NCBI RefSeq assembly: GCF_004352845.1
Contig: NZ_SJRX01000001.1
Location: 1-64,000 of the forward strand
DNA from: Luteimonas terricola
GTDB lineage: Bacteria > Pseudomonadota > Gammaproteobacteria > Xanthomonadales > Xanthomonadaceae
Length of the DNA: 64,000 bases
Reading direction: 5' to 3'
Both the position numbers and the translations under genes were made by a program. Below are positions 38,224 through 46,543 of the stretch, piece by piece; within the stretch, counting starts at the first letter, position 1, and every line of letters begins with the position of its first letter. The notes beneath the pieces are model-generated. The model was given only the letters and a program-made list of their open reading frames with translations. It had not been told where the DNA came from and searched no databases.

Positions 38224-39482
38224 GCCAGGTGGTCGATTACGGGACGGCGCTGGCGCTGATCCTGCGCGAGGCCGCGCCCTTCGCGGTCGAGCGCCGCACG
38301 CTGGCCGAGGCCGGCGGCCTGGTGCTGGCCGAGGCGGTGGTGGCGGATGCCGACCTGCCGCCCTTCGACAATTCCGCGATGGACGGCTTCGCGCTTCGCG
38401 CCGAGGGCAAGGCGGTCGCCGCCGGCGCGGAGTTCGAGGTCGCCGGCGCCCAGGTCGCCGGCGACGAGGCCGCGCGGGCCGACGGCGGCGCCTGGGAGAT
38501 CATGACCGGCGCGCGCATGCCCGAGGGCCTGGACAGCGTGGTGCCGGTGGAGCGCGTGGAGGTGCTGGCGCGCGACGGCAAGGGGCGCCCGGCACGCATC
38601 CGCCTGTCCGCCGACGTGCAGCCCGGCGACAACGTGCGCCTGCGCGGCCAGGACGTCGAGCGCGGCACGACCGTGCTGCAGCCCGGCAGGCCCGTCGATT
38701 CCGCGGCGGTGATGGTGCTGGCCTCCCTGGGCGTCGACAGCGTGGCCGTGCGGCGCCGGCCGCGGGTGGCGGTGCTCAACACCGGGCGCGAGCTGGTCGA
38801 CGATCCGCGGCGGCCGCTGGCCTCCGGCGAGATCCGCAACAGCAACGGGCCATTCGTGTCCGCGCGGGTCGATGCCGCGGGCGCCGAGCTGGTGCTGCGC
38901 GAGACCGTGACCGACGAACCGGCGGACTTCCTCGCCGCGCTGGCGCGCGCGCTGGCGGCGGGCGCCGACGTGGTGCTGAGCACCGGCGCAGTGTCGATGG
39001 GCCGCCACGATTTCGTGCCCGACGCGCTGCGCGGGATCGGCGCCGACATCCGCTTCCACAAGGTCGCGATCCGGCCGGGCCGGCCGCTGCTGTTCGCGCG
39101 CCTGGCCGGCGGGCAGCTGTATTTCGGCCTGCCCGGCAACCCGGCGTCGGCGGCGGTGGGGCTGCGCTTCTTCGCCGAGGCCGCGCTGCGTGCGCTGACC
39201 GGCCTGGCACCGGAGCGGCCGCTGCGGATGCCGCTGGCCGCGCCCTGGCGCAAGCGCGCCGAGCTGCGCTTCCACCTGAAGGGACGGGTCGAGCTCGCCG
39301 ACGGTGCGCTGCGCGCGCGGGTGCTGCATGGCCAGGAATCGTTCAAGGTGCAGCCGCTGCTGGTGGCCAACGCCTGGATCGTGGTGCCCGCCGAGTCGAT
39401 GGCGCTCGAGGCCGGCGACATGGTGGACGTGTATGCACCGGGCCACGCCGAGGGCCTGAAGATCGAAGAGGTGATGCAGTGA
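38220..39482 (+). CDS. moeA: Molybdopterin molybdenumtransferase
   Basis: A 420-residue enzyme that inserts molybdate into adenylylated molybdopterin. Motifs include PPFDNSAMDGFALR, TGARMPEGLDSVVPVE, STGAVSMGRHDFVPDAL and FGLPGNPASA. The GTG start at 38220 overlaps the fusion gene by 4 bp, and the gene overlaps moaD by 4 bp. Confidence 0.95.
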   Translation: MSQVVDYGTALALILREAAPFAVERRTLAEAGGLVLAEAVVADADLPPFDNSAMDGFALRAEGKAVAAGAEFEVAGAQVAGDEAARADGGAWEIMTGARMPEGLDSVVPVERVEVLARDGKGRPARIRLSADVQPGDNVRLRGQDVERGTTVLQPGRPVDSAAVMVLASLGVDSVAVRRRPRVAVLNTGRELVDDPRRPLASGEIRNSNGPFVSARVDAAGAELVLRETVTDEPADFLAALARALAAGADVVLSTGAVSMGRHDFVPDALRGIGADIRFHKVAIRPGRPLLFARLAGGQLYFGLPGNPASAAVGLRFFAEAALRALTGLAPERPLRMPLAAPWRKRAELRFHLKGRVELADGALRARVLHGQESFKVQPLLVANAWIVVPAESMALEAGDMVDVYAPGHAEGLKIEEVMQ

Positions 39483-39739
39483 AAGTGGAGTTGAGTCTGT
39501 TTGGCGCGTTCCGTAGCCATGATCCGGCCGCGAAGCTGGTGCTGGAGGTGCCGGAGGGCGCGCGCGTGGCCGACCTGCGCGAGGCGCTGGACCGCCACGC
39601 CCGCGAGCACTGGCCCACGTATCGGCCGGAGTTGCTGAAGGTCTCGGCCTTCGCCAGCGAAACCACGGTGCTGCGCGACGCCGAGGCCCTGCCCGCGGGC
39701 GTGCCGATGGCGGTGCTGCCGCCGGTCAGCGGGGGCTGA
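39479..39739 (+). CDS. moaD: Molybdopterin synthase sulfur carrier subunit
   Basis: An 86-residue ubiquitin-fold protein. It ends in PPVSGG, the Gly-Gly that is adenylylated and thiocarboxylated to donate sulfur. It starts with GTG overlapping moeA and is followed after 2 bp by moaE, its partner subunit. Confidence 0.93.
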   Translation: MKVELSLFGAFRSHDPAAKLVLEVPEGARVADLREALDRHAREHWPTYRPELLKVSAFASETTVLRDAEALPAGVPMAVLPPVSGG

Positions 39740-39741
39740 GC

Positions 39742-40341
39742 ATGGAGCGCTTCCACTGCGCGGTGACCGACATCGCCGAGGGTCCGCTGGATCCTGCCGC
39801 GGCGCTGGACTTCGTCTCCGACCCCGGTTTCGGCGGCATCACGATGTTCGTGGGCCGGGTGCGCGATCTCAACCACGGCCGCGTGGTGACCGGGGTCAGC
39901 TACGACATGTTCGAGCCACTGGCGCTGAACGGCTTCAGGGCCATTGCCGCCGACATCGATACCCGCTTCGGGCCGAAGGTCCGGCTGTACGTCGCGCACG
40001 CGAAGGGCCGCCTGGGCGTGGGCGACCTGGCCGTGGTGGTGGCCGCCGGCACCCCGCACCGCGACGAGGCCTTCCGCGCCTGCCGCGAGCTGATCGAAGC
40101 GGTGAAGCACACCAGCCCGATCTGGAAGCAGGAGCACTACGAGGACGGTGACAGCGTCTGGAGCGAAGGTTGCTCGCTGTGTGGCGACGGCCAGCATCAG
40201 CACGATCACGATCACGATCACGGGCACGATCACGGGCAGGGCCAAGCCCACGCGAATGCGGATGCGGATGCGAACGCTGCGGCATCCGCCACAACGCCCG
40301 CGGAGCGGGTACCGCCTGCGGCCCGGCCCCGGACGCAATGA
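39742..40341 (+). CDS. moaE: Molybdopterin synthase catalytic subunit with His-rich tail
   Basis: A 199-residue protein. The first 145 residues are MoaE, which with MoaD converts cPMP to molybdopterin. The conserved MFVGRVRDLNHGR and KHTSPIWKQEHYEDG segments contain the catalytic lysines. A tail of about 50 residues follows, starting CSLCGDGQHQHDHDHDHGHD, with two Cys and many His/Asp, then Ala/Asp-rich sequence. This tail is absent from standard MoaE and could bind Zn, Ni, Cu or molybdate-related metal. It overlaps the next gene by 4 bp. Confidence 0.9.
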   Translation: MERFHCAVTDIAEGPLDPAAALDFVSDPGFGGITMFVGRVRDLNHGRVVTGVSYDMFEPLALNGFRAIAADIDTRFGPKVRLYVAHAKGRLGVGDLAVVVAAGTPHRDEAFRACRELIEAVKHTSPIWKQEHYEDGDSVWSEGCSLCGDGQHQHDHDHDHGHDHGQGQAHANADADANAAASATTPAERVPPAARPRTQ

Positions 40342-40700
40342 AGGTCCAGCTCCAGGGCCAGTCGCTGCGGCTGCGCATCGGCGAGGACGAGCTGGCGTGG
40401 CTGCTGGCCGGCGAGACCATCGGCAATGACACGCAGGCCGGGAGCGCCGCGCTGCGACAGCGGCTGCGGATCGTCCCGGGCGACGCGGCTGTCCTGGCCG
40501 TGGACGCTGGCGAGTGGGCTTTCAGCCTGCCTGAGGCCGCGGTGCGCGATTACGTGGCCCGGCTGCCCTGCCGCGATGCGTTGGAATTCGAACTGCCCGG
40601 CGATGGCGATGCGCTGCGGCTCTCTTTCGAGGTCGACGTGCGCGACAGCGTGCGCCGCCGCGGCCCGCCGCCGCGCCGCAAGGCCCAGCGGCCGGACTGA
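40338..40700 (+). CDS. Hypothetical protein at the end of the moa operon
   Basis: A 120-residue protein that I do not assign. It has alternating strand-like segments (MKVQLQGQSLRLRIGEDELA, FSLPEAAVRDYVARLP, LRLSFEVDVRDSV) and a basic C-terminal tail (RRRGPPPRRKAQR). There is no signal peptide. Its start overlaps the moaE stop by 4 bp, so it is co-translated with the cofactor genes, and a role linked to Mo metabolism is plausible. A short GC-rich hairpin region follows (about 40730-40780). Confidence 0.6.
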   Translation: MKVQLQGQSLRLRIGEDELAWLLAGETIGNDTQAGSAALRQRLRIVPGDAAVLAVDAGEWAFSLPEAAVRDYVARLPCRDALEFELPGDGDALRLSFEVDVRDSVRRRGPPPRRKAQRPD

Positions 40701-40828
40701 CCGGCAGCTCTACAGAAGCCGCCCCCATCCCCCGCTGCGCGGGTACTTCTCCCGCTTTGCGGGGGAAGGGGTCACGGGACGGAAGCTATACTTGGCGGTC
40801 CGCAGTCCCACGCACCAGGTCCCCCCGC

Positions 40829-42196
40829 ATGTTCGAATCCCTCACCCAGCGACTCTCCGGCACCATCGAGCGCCTGCGCGGCCGCGGCCGGCTGACCGAG
40901 GAGAACATCCGCGAGGCCACCCGCGAGGTCCGCATCGCGCTGCTCGAGGCCGACGTCGCGCTGCCCGTGGTACAGGCCCTGATCGAGCGCATCAAGGTGC
41001 GAGCGGTCGGCCAGGAAGTGCTGAAGTCGCTGACGCCGGGCCAGGCGCTGATCAAGGTCGTGCGCGACGAGCTCACGACGGTCATGGGTGCCGCCGCCGC
41101 CGACCTGAACCTCAACGTGCCGGCGCCGGCAGTCATCCTGATGGCTGGCCTGCAGGGCGCGGGCAAGACCACGACCGTCGGCAAGCTCGCCAAGCTGCTG
41201 AAGGAAAAGCGCAAGAAAAAGGTGATGGTGGTCAGCGCCGACGTCTACCGTCCGGCCGCCATCGAACAGCTGAAGACGCTGGCGGAGCAGGTCGACGTGC
41301 GCTTCTTCGCGTCCGACGCCTCGCAGAAGCCCGTCGACATCGTCCGCGCCGCGATCGCCGATGCGCGCAAGTCGTTCATCGACGTGCTGCTGGTCGACAC
41401 CGCCGGCCGCCTTGCCATCGACGAAGCGATGATGGCCGAGATCAAGGCCCTGCACGCCGCCGTGAACCCGGTCGAGACCCTGTTCGTGGTCGACGCCATG
41501 ACCGGCCAGGACGCGGCCAACACCGCCAAGGCCTTCAGCGAGGCGCTGCCGCTGACCGGCGTGGTGCTGACCAAGACCGATGGCGACGCCCGCGGCGGCG
41601 CCGCGCTGAGCGTGCGTTACATCACCGGCCGCCCGATCAAGTTCATCGGCACCGGCGAAAAGGTCGATGGCCTGGACGTCTTCCATCCCGACCGCATCGC
41701 GAGCCGCATCCTCGACATGGGCGACGTGCTGTCGCTGGTCGAGCAGGTCGAGGGCCAGGTCGACAAGGACAAGGCGCAGAAGCTCGCCGAGAAGGTCGCC
41801 AAGGGCAAGAAGTTCGACCTCAACGACATGCGCGACCAGCTCGAGCAGATGCAGGGCATGGGCGGCATCCATGGCCTGATGGACAAGCTGCCGGGCATGG
41901 GCCAGATCCCCGATGCCGTGAAGAACCAGGTCACCGGCAAGGAAGTGCCGCGCATGGTTGCGATCATCGGCTCGATGACGAAGAAGGAGCGCCGCAATCC
42001 GGCGCTGCTCAACGGCTCGCGGCGCAAGCGCATTGCCGCCGGCTCCGGCGTCACGCCGGCCGACGTCAACAAGCTGATGAAGCAGTACCAGCAGATGGAA
42101 AAGATGATGGGCAAGCTGGGCCGCGGCGGCATGAAGGGCATGATGCGCGGCCTGCAGGGGATGATGGGCGGCCGCGGCGCGATGCCGTTCCGCTGA
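40829..42196 (+). CDS. ffh: Signal recognition particle GTPase Ffh
   Basis: A 455-residue SRP protein that binds signal sequences and 4.5S RNA. It has the N domain, the G domain with GLQGAGKTTTVGKLAKLL, DTAGRLAIDEAMM and TKTDGDARGGAAL, and a methionine-rich M domain (MMGKLGRGGMKGMMRGLQGM). The ATG at 40829 matches the conserved MFESLTQRLS start. It precedes a PabC-like gene and rpsP-rimM-trmD-rplS, the conserved order. Confidence 0.97.
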   Translation: MFESLTQRLSGTIERLRGRGRLTEENIREATREVRIALLEADVALPVVQALIERIKVRAVGQEVLKSLTPGQALIKVVRDELTTVMGAAAADLNLNVPAPAVILMAGLQGAGKTTTVGKLAKLLKEKRKKKVMVVSADVYRPAAIEQLKTLAEQVDVRFFASDASQKPVDIVRAAIADARKSFIDVLLVDTAGRLAIDEAMMAEIKALHAAVNPVETLFVVDAMTGQDAANTAKAFSEALPLTGVVLTKTDGDARGGAALSVRYITGRPIKFIGTGEKVDGLDVFHPDRIASRILDMGDVLSLVEQVEGQVDKDKAQKLAEKVAKGKKFDLNDMRDQLEQMQGMGGIHGLMDKLPGMGQIPDAVKNQVTGKEVPRMVAIIGSMTKKERRNPALLNGSRRKRIAAGSGVTPADVNKLMKQYQQMEKMMGKLGRGGMKGMMRGLQGMMGGRGAMPFR

Positions 42197-42213
42197 GCGC
42201 GACGGTGGCCTCG

Positions 42214-42996
42214 ATGGACGTGGGCAATCCCGCGGCCGCCGGCCACTTCACCACGATGCAGGTGCGCGGCGGCGCGGTGCAAGGCCTGGACCTGCACCTG
42301 GCGCGGCTGCGCGATGCGACATTGGAAATGTTCGGCGTCGCCCTTGAGGAAGGCGCGCTGCGCTTGCGGCTGCGTGAGGCGCTGGCCGCCGACGCCGGAG
42401 CGGACGCAGAAAGGGCATGCACGCTGCGCGTGCTGGTGCGCGGCGCTGCTGCACGCGATGCTGCCTGCGCGACGGGCGAAGCGGGCATTGGTGCCGGCGT
42501 CGTCGACGTCAGCATCGAACTCGAGCCACCGCGCGATCCTGGCACCGCTCCGCTGAGGCTGCGCAGTTTTCGCGTCCTTCGCGAGAGTCCGCGCTTGAAG
42601 CACCTCGTCCTGGGTCCCCAGTTCGAAGCGCGGCGCGCCGCGCAGGCCGCGGGCTTCGACGACGCGCTGCTGGTCGATGCCGAGGGCTTCATCGCGGAAG
42701 GCACGTTCTGGAACGTCGCGTTCTGGGACGGCGCCGCCGTCACCTGGCCCGATGCGCCGTGCCTGGACGGCGTGACCCGGCGGCTGCTGCAGGCGGCGCT
42801 GGCTGCAAGGGACGTGCCGCAGCGTCGACGGCCCCTGCCGCTGGAGGCGCTGCCGGGCATGCGCGCCGCTTTCGCGCTGAATTCCCGCGGTGTCCAGGAG
42901 ATCGGCCAGGTCGACAGCTGCTCGTTCGCCGGCGATGCGCGCTTCGGCGCGGAGTTGCGAGCACTGCTGGCCGGCTGCGTCTGGCAGCGATTCTGA
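42214..42996 (+). CDS. Class IV aminotransferase, aminodeoxychorismate lyase-like
   Basis: A 260-residue PLP enzyme of fold type IV. The PLP lysine is in SPRLKHLVLG, and the cofactor-binding EGTFWNVAFWDG and LNSRGVQEI segments are visible. Members include PabC (4-amino-4-deoxychorismate lyase, folate synthesis), D-amino acid and branched-chain aminotransferases. PabC-like activity is most likely from length, but specificity cannot be fixed from sequence. It begins 17 bp after ffh. Confidence 0.75.
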   Translation: MDVGNPAAAGHFTTMQVRGGAVQGLDLHLARLRDATLEMFGVALEEGALRLRLREALAADAGADAERACTLRVLVRGAAARDAACATGEAGIGAGVVDVSIELEPPRDPGTAPLRLRSFRVLRESPRLKHLVLGPQFEARRAAQAAGFDDALLVDAEGFIAEGTFWNVAFWDGAAVTWPDAPCLDGVTRRLLQAALAARDVPQRRRPLPLEALPGMRAAFALNSRGVQEIGQVDSCSFAGDARFGAELRALLAGCVWQRF

Positions 42997-43100
42997 ACAC
43001 GGCTTGGGGCCAGTAAGGGGTGCGATGGGGTGCATGCGCCCAACCGGTGCCCCGGGTGCGCCGGCCTGGAGCGCGGGCCCGCCCGCGTCCGGGCGGGGGA

Positions 43101-43130
43101 TTCGCGCGGCGCAAAATCTTCCGCTACAAT
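43101..43130 (+). promoter_or_regulatory. Promoter of rpsP-rimM-trmD
   Basis: A good -10, TACAAT (43125-43130), lies 18 bp after a weak -35 (TTCGCG, 43101-43106), about 50 nt upstream of rpsP. Confidence 0.5.
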
Positions 43131-43178
43131 TCCCGGCTTACCTCGCCACCCTGGCGACTGGGCAACACGGAAACCACC

Positions 43179-43442
43179 ATGGTCAAGATCCGCCTCACCC
43201 GCGGCGGCGCCAAGAAGCGCCCCTTCTACCACATCATCGTCACCGACTCGCGCAGCGCGCGCGACGGCCGCAATATCGAGCGCCTGGGCTACTACAACCC
43301 CGTCGCGCAGGGCGCCGAGCAGCGCGTGGTGCTGGACACCGCCCGCGTCGACCACTGGGTCGGGCAGGGCGCACAGCTGAGCGACAAGGTCCGCGACCTG
43401 TACAAGGACGCGGTCAAGGCCACGGCGGCCACCGCCGCCTGA
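43179..43442 (+). CDS. rpsP: Ribosomal protein S16
   Basis: An 87-residue 30S subunit protein. The N-terminus [20 protein letters not shown] and [13 protein letters not shown] are diagnostic. It heads the rpsP-rimM-trmD operon. Confidence 0.98.
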   Translation: MVKIRLTRGGAKKRPFYHIIVTDSRSARDGRNIERLGYYNPVAQGAEQRVVLDTARVDHWVGQGAQLSDKVRDLYKDAVKATAATAA

Positions 43443-43479
43443 CGGCCCGGCCGCGCCTCCGCGCGCGGCCGCCTTCCTC

Positions 43480-43992
43480 ATGGACACCGCCGGGCGCCGC
43501 ATCCTGCTGGGCAGGGTCCACGGCGCCTTCGGCGTGCGTGGCGAACTGAAGCTGGAATCGTTCACCGATCCGGCGCGCGCCATCTTCCGCTACCAGCCCT
43601 GGATCCTGCGCGACGCGCAGGGTCGCGAGCGCGAGCTTGCGGACGTGCGCGGCCGCGAAGGCGGCAAGGGCCTGGTGGCCACGATCCCCGGCATCGAGGA
43701 CCGCGATGCCGCCGAGGCGATGCGCGGCAGCGAAGTCTGGGTGCCGCGTTCGACACTCCCGCCGCCGGCCCCGGGTGAGTACTACTGGGTCGACCTTGAG
43801 GGCCTGCGCGTGGCCAACGTCGAGGGGGTCGACTTCGGCACCGTCTCGCACCTGTTCTCCACCGGCGCCAATGACGTGCTGGTGGCGCGCGGCGACCGCG
43901 AGCGGATGATTCCCTTCGTGACGCCCGACTATGTCGTCTCCGTCGACTTCGAGGCCGGCCTGGTCACGGTCGACTGGGATCCGGAGTTCTAG
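43480..43992 (+). CDS. rimM: 16S rRNA processing protein RimM
   Basis: A 170-residue ribosome maturation factor for the 30S head. It has the RimM N-terminal barrel ([20 protein letters not shown]) and a PRC-barrel C-terminus ([22 protein letters not shown]). It is 38 bp after rpsP and 4 bp before trmD. Confidence 0.96.
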   Translation: MDTAGRRILLGRVHGAFGVRGELKLESFTDPARAIFRYQPWILRDAQGRERELADVRGREGGKGLVATIPGIEDRDAAEAMRGSEVWVPRSTLPPPAPGEYYWVDLEGLRVANVEGVDFGTVSHLFSTGANDVLVARGDRERMIPFVTPDYVVSVDFEAGLVTVDWDPEF

Positions 43993-43995
43993 GCG

Positions 43996-44778
43996 ATGCG
44001 CATCGACGTCGTCAGCCTGTTCCCGGACTTCGTGGCCCAGGTCGCCGGCCATGGCGTGGTCGGGCGCGCCGGCGAGCGCGGCCTGCTGTCCCTGCATGGC
44101 TGGAACCCGCGCGACTTTGCCGAAGGCAATTACCGCCGCGTCGACGACCGCCCCTTTGGCGGCGGTCCCGGCATGGTGATGCTGATCGATCCGCTGCGCG
44201 CAGCGCTGGCCGCGGCCCGGGCGGCCGATCCGGCGCCGGCGCGCGTGGTCTACCTGAGTCCGCAGGGACGGCCGCTGGACCAGGCCAAGGCCCGCGAACT
44301 GGCCGCGCTTCCGCGCCTGGTGCTGCTCTGCGGTCGCTACGAGGGGGTGGACGAGCGCCTGCTGGCCGCCGAGGTCGACGAGGAGCTGTCGATCGGCGAC
44401 TACGTGCTGTCAGGCGGCGAGCTGGCCGCGGCGGTGGTGGTGGATGCCGTCGCCCGGCTGCTGCCGGGGGCCTTGAACGATGCGGAATCCGCGGCCCAGG
44501 ACAGCTTCGAGCCGCCCGCGGATGGCAAGGGTGGGCCGCTGCTGCTGGATTGCCCGCACTACACCCGGCCGGTCGTACATGCGCTTGGGGCCGTGCCGCC
44601 GGTGCTGCTGTCGGGCAACCATGCCGACATCGCCCGCTGGCGCTACCAGCAGGCCCTGGGGAGGACCTGGCAGCGGCGCCCGGACCTGATCGACCTCACG
44701 GCGCTGTCGCCTGCCGACCGCCGCCTGCTCGACGCCTGGCTGGCCGAAGCCGGACTGCCGCCCGCCGGCCAGGACTGA
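43996..44778 (+). CDS. trmD: tRNA (guanine-N1)-methyltransferase
   Basis: A 260-residue SPOUT enzyme that makes m1G37 in tRNAs, preventing frameshifts. The trefoil-knot SAM site is in [14 protein letters not shown] and [19 protein letters not shown]. The start [13 protein letters not shown] is typical. Confidence 0.97.
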   Translation: MRIDVVSLFPDFVAQVAGHGVVGRAGERGLLSLHGWNPRDFAEGNYRRVDDRPFGGGPGMVMLIDPLRAALAAARAADPAPARVVYLSPQGRPLDQAKARELAALPRLVLLCGRYEGVDERLLAAEVDEELSIGDYVLSGGELAAAVVVDAVARLLPGALNDAESAAQDSFEPPADGKGGPLLLDCPHYTRPVVHALGAVPPVLLSGNHADIARWRYQQALGRTWQRRPDLIDLTALSPADRRLLDAWLAEAGLPPAGQD

Positions 44779-44782
44779 GCCC

Positions 44783-44812
44783 TGGCACGGAAGGCGAAAA
44801 CCGCGCTACAAT
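44783..44812 (+). promoter_or_regulatory. Promoter of rplS
   Basis: TGGCAC (44783-44788) and TACAAT (44807-44812) are spaced by 18 bp, about 80 nt upstream of rplS. This gives rplS its own promoter in addition to read-through from trmD. Confidence 0.5.
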
Positions 44813-44903
44813 GCGCGGCTAGCTATAACCACGCCAAGACGCGGGTCCACGTGCACTCGCGCTAAAACAGCCCACAGGGCACTACCAACAGGCATCCACC
44901 ACC

Positions 44904-45371
44904 ATGAACAAGCCCTCGCTCAATACGCTGCTGCAGAACTTCGAGACCGAGCAGGTCCAGCGCCAGCTCCCCGTCTTCGGTCCCGGCGACACTGTGATCG
45001 TCAACGTCAAGGTCAAGGAAGGCACCCGCGAGCGCGTCCAGGCCTACGAGGGCGTGGTCATCGCAAAGAAGAACGCCGGCCTCAACTCCTCGTTCACCGT
45101 GCGCAAGATCTCGCATGGCTACGGGGTCGAGCGCGTCTTCCAGAGCCACAGCGCCGCGATCGACTCGGTCGAGGTCAAGCGACGCGGCGCCGTGCGCGCG
45201 GGCAAGCTGTACTACCTGCGTGAGCTCGAGGGCCGCAAGGCGCGCATCAAGGAAGATCTCGCCGGCAACGCCAAGGCCCGCGCCAAGGCCGCTGCCGAAG
45301 CCGCTGCCGCCGCCAAGGTTCCCGTTGCCGAACCGGCTGCCGCTGCCGAGCCGGCTGCGTCGGCCGAGTAA
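44904..45371 (+). CDS. rplS: Ribosomal protein L19
   Basis: A 155-residue 50S subunit protein at the 30S interface. [35 protein letters not shown] and [20 protein letters not shown] are typical. The Ala/Lys/Pro/Glu-rich tail of about 35 residues is longer than in E. coli (115 residues) but such tails occur in this family group. Confidence 0.96.
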   Translation: MNKPSLNTLLQNFETEQVQRQLPVFGPGDTVIVNVKVKEGTRERVQAYEGVVIAKKNAGLNSSFTVRKISHGYGVERVFQSHSAAIDSVEVKRRGAVRAGKLYYLRELEGRKARIKEDLAGNAKARAKAAAEAAAAAKVPVAEPAAAAEPAASAE

Positions 45372-45408
45372 GCACGGCCCGCGCAGCACGCGCGAAAGGT
45401 GTTTCGCC

Positions 45409-45440
45409 GGACGGCCGCCCCAGGGTGGCCGTCCGCGTTT
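45409..45440 (+). terminator. Terminator after rplS
   Basis: An 8-bp perfect stem (45409-45416 with 45427-45434) is followed by GCGTTT. Confidence 0.6.
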
Positions 45441-45517
45441 CCGGGCCTTCGTTCGTGCCGCGCTGGATCCCGTTCGTTCCGGCGTGCCGGCTGCGTCCAG
45501 GTCGGATCCGCGTCCGC

Positions 45518-45990
45518 TCAGTCCCGGGTTGATGCAGTCGCCGTGGCCGTGGCCGGTGACAACACGTCGCCCAGGCCCCCCCGCGCCGCCGTGCGCGGGC
45601 AGGGATCCGCCACCGGCGCAGGCGGCTGCGCAGGCACTTCGGCCGCAATCGCCACCGCATCGGTATCGCCGGCGAGCATCCGTGCTTCGCGCCAGCCGCC
45701 CCAGCGGTAATAGGCCAGCGACATCAGCATCGCGCACAGCGCGCCCACCGGGAAGCTCAGCCAGATCGCGTCCGCGCCCAGCGCCGGCTGCAGCAGCTTG
45801 GCGAAGGGCACGCGGATGCCCACAGCGCGAACACGAGGATCAGCAGCAGCGGCGCGATCAGCGCGCCGGTCAGCAGGAAATTGAAGGCCACGCCCGCGCG
45901 CGTGGTGCCCTCGACCCGCCTCGGCCAGGACACCAGCAGGGTGGGGGCGATGGCGCCGTGGGTGAGGTCGCGTGTGGAAGGTGCTGCCAT
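45518..45990 (-). pseudogene. Degenerate MATE-family efflux transporter
   Basis: Remnants of a multidrug and toxin extrusion transporter. Residues from the N-terminus (DLTHGAIAPTLL, the conserved MATE start) run directly into a region near the C-terminus (RAGVAFNFLLTGALIAPLLL), so most transmembrane helices are deleted. A frameshift near 45820 then moves the reading frame to the final helices (PVGALCAMLMSLAYYRWGGW). An intact MATE protein has about 450 residues; only about 150 are left in two frames. It is non-functional and marks gene decay between rplS and hslR. Confidence 0.8.
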
Positions 45991-46039
45991 CGGGGCATCC
46001 TGCCAGAACCGCCCTCGCTGCCGGCGCTAGAATCCGCGC

Positions 46040-46456
46040 ATGGCAGAGCGATCAGGCGAACGGGAGACCTTGGACAGCGTCCGCATCGACATCTGGCTGT
46101 GGGCCGCGCGCTTCTTCAGGACGCGCACGCTGGCGAAGCAGGCGGTGGACACCGGCAAGGTCGAGGTGGCTGGGCAGCGGCCCAAGGCCTCGCGCGCGGT
46201 GCGCGTGGGCGATGCGCTGCGGGTGGTGCGCGGCGATGACGCGTTCGAGGTCGAGGTGCTGGGGCTGTCGGATGATCGCGGCCCGGCAGCGGTTGCACGG
46301 CAGCTCTATCGCGAATCGGAGGCGTCGGTGAAGGCGCGGGAAGAAGCGGCGCTGGTCAGGCGTGCCACCAGTGACGGCTACCGTGCGCCGGAGCATCGCC
46401 CGGACAAGCGGGCGCGGCGCTTGATCAGGGCGCTCGGCGATATCGATGCGGGCTGA
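46040..46456 (+). CDS. hslR: S4-domain RNA-binding protein (heat shock protein 15)
   Basis: A 138-residue protein with an S4 RNA-binding domain (RIDIWLWAARFFRTRTLAKQ, then GKVEVAGQRPKASRAVRVGD) and a basic C-terminal tail. Hsp15 binds free 50S subunits carrying nascent chains and recycles stalled ribosomes. Length and motifs match the family. Confidence 0.92.
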   Translation: MAERSGERETLDSVRIDIWLWAARFFRTRTLAKQAVDTGKVEVAGQRPKASRAVRVGDALRVVRGDDAFEVEVLGLSDDRGPAAVARQLYRESEASVKAREEAALVRRATSDGYRAPEHRPDKRARRLIRALGDIDAG

Positions 46457-46505
46457 GCCCGTCGGGATGTATCCGCGAGCTTGCCCGCATCTGTCCTTCG
46501 GGCAT

Positions 46506-46528
46506 CCTCCCCCGGGAAGCGGGGGAGG
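46506..46528. other. Hairpin between hslR and katA
   Basis: An 8-bp perfect stem (46506-46513 with 46521-46528, 7-nt loop) lies between the convergent hslR and catalase genes. It may end both transcripts, although no T-run is present. Confidence 0.4.
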
Positions 46529-46543
46529 AGTGCGCCGCTGGCC

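Noticed and set aside
40726-40790. Possible terminator or REP between the moa operon and ffh
   Set aside because: Several short GC-rich inverted segments exist but no stem with a T-run or repeated copy was clear enough to call.
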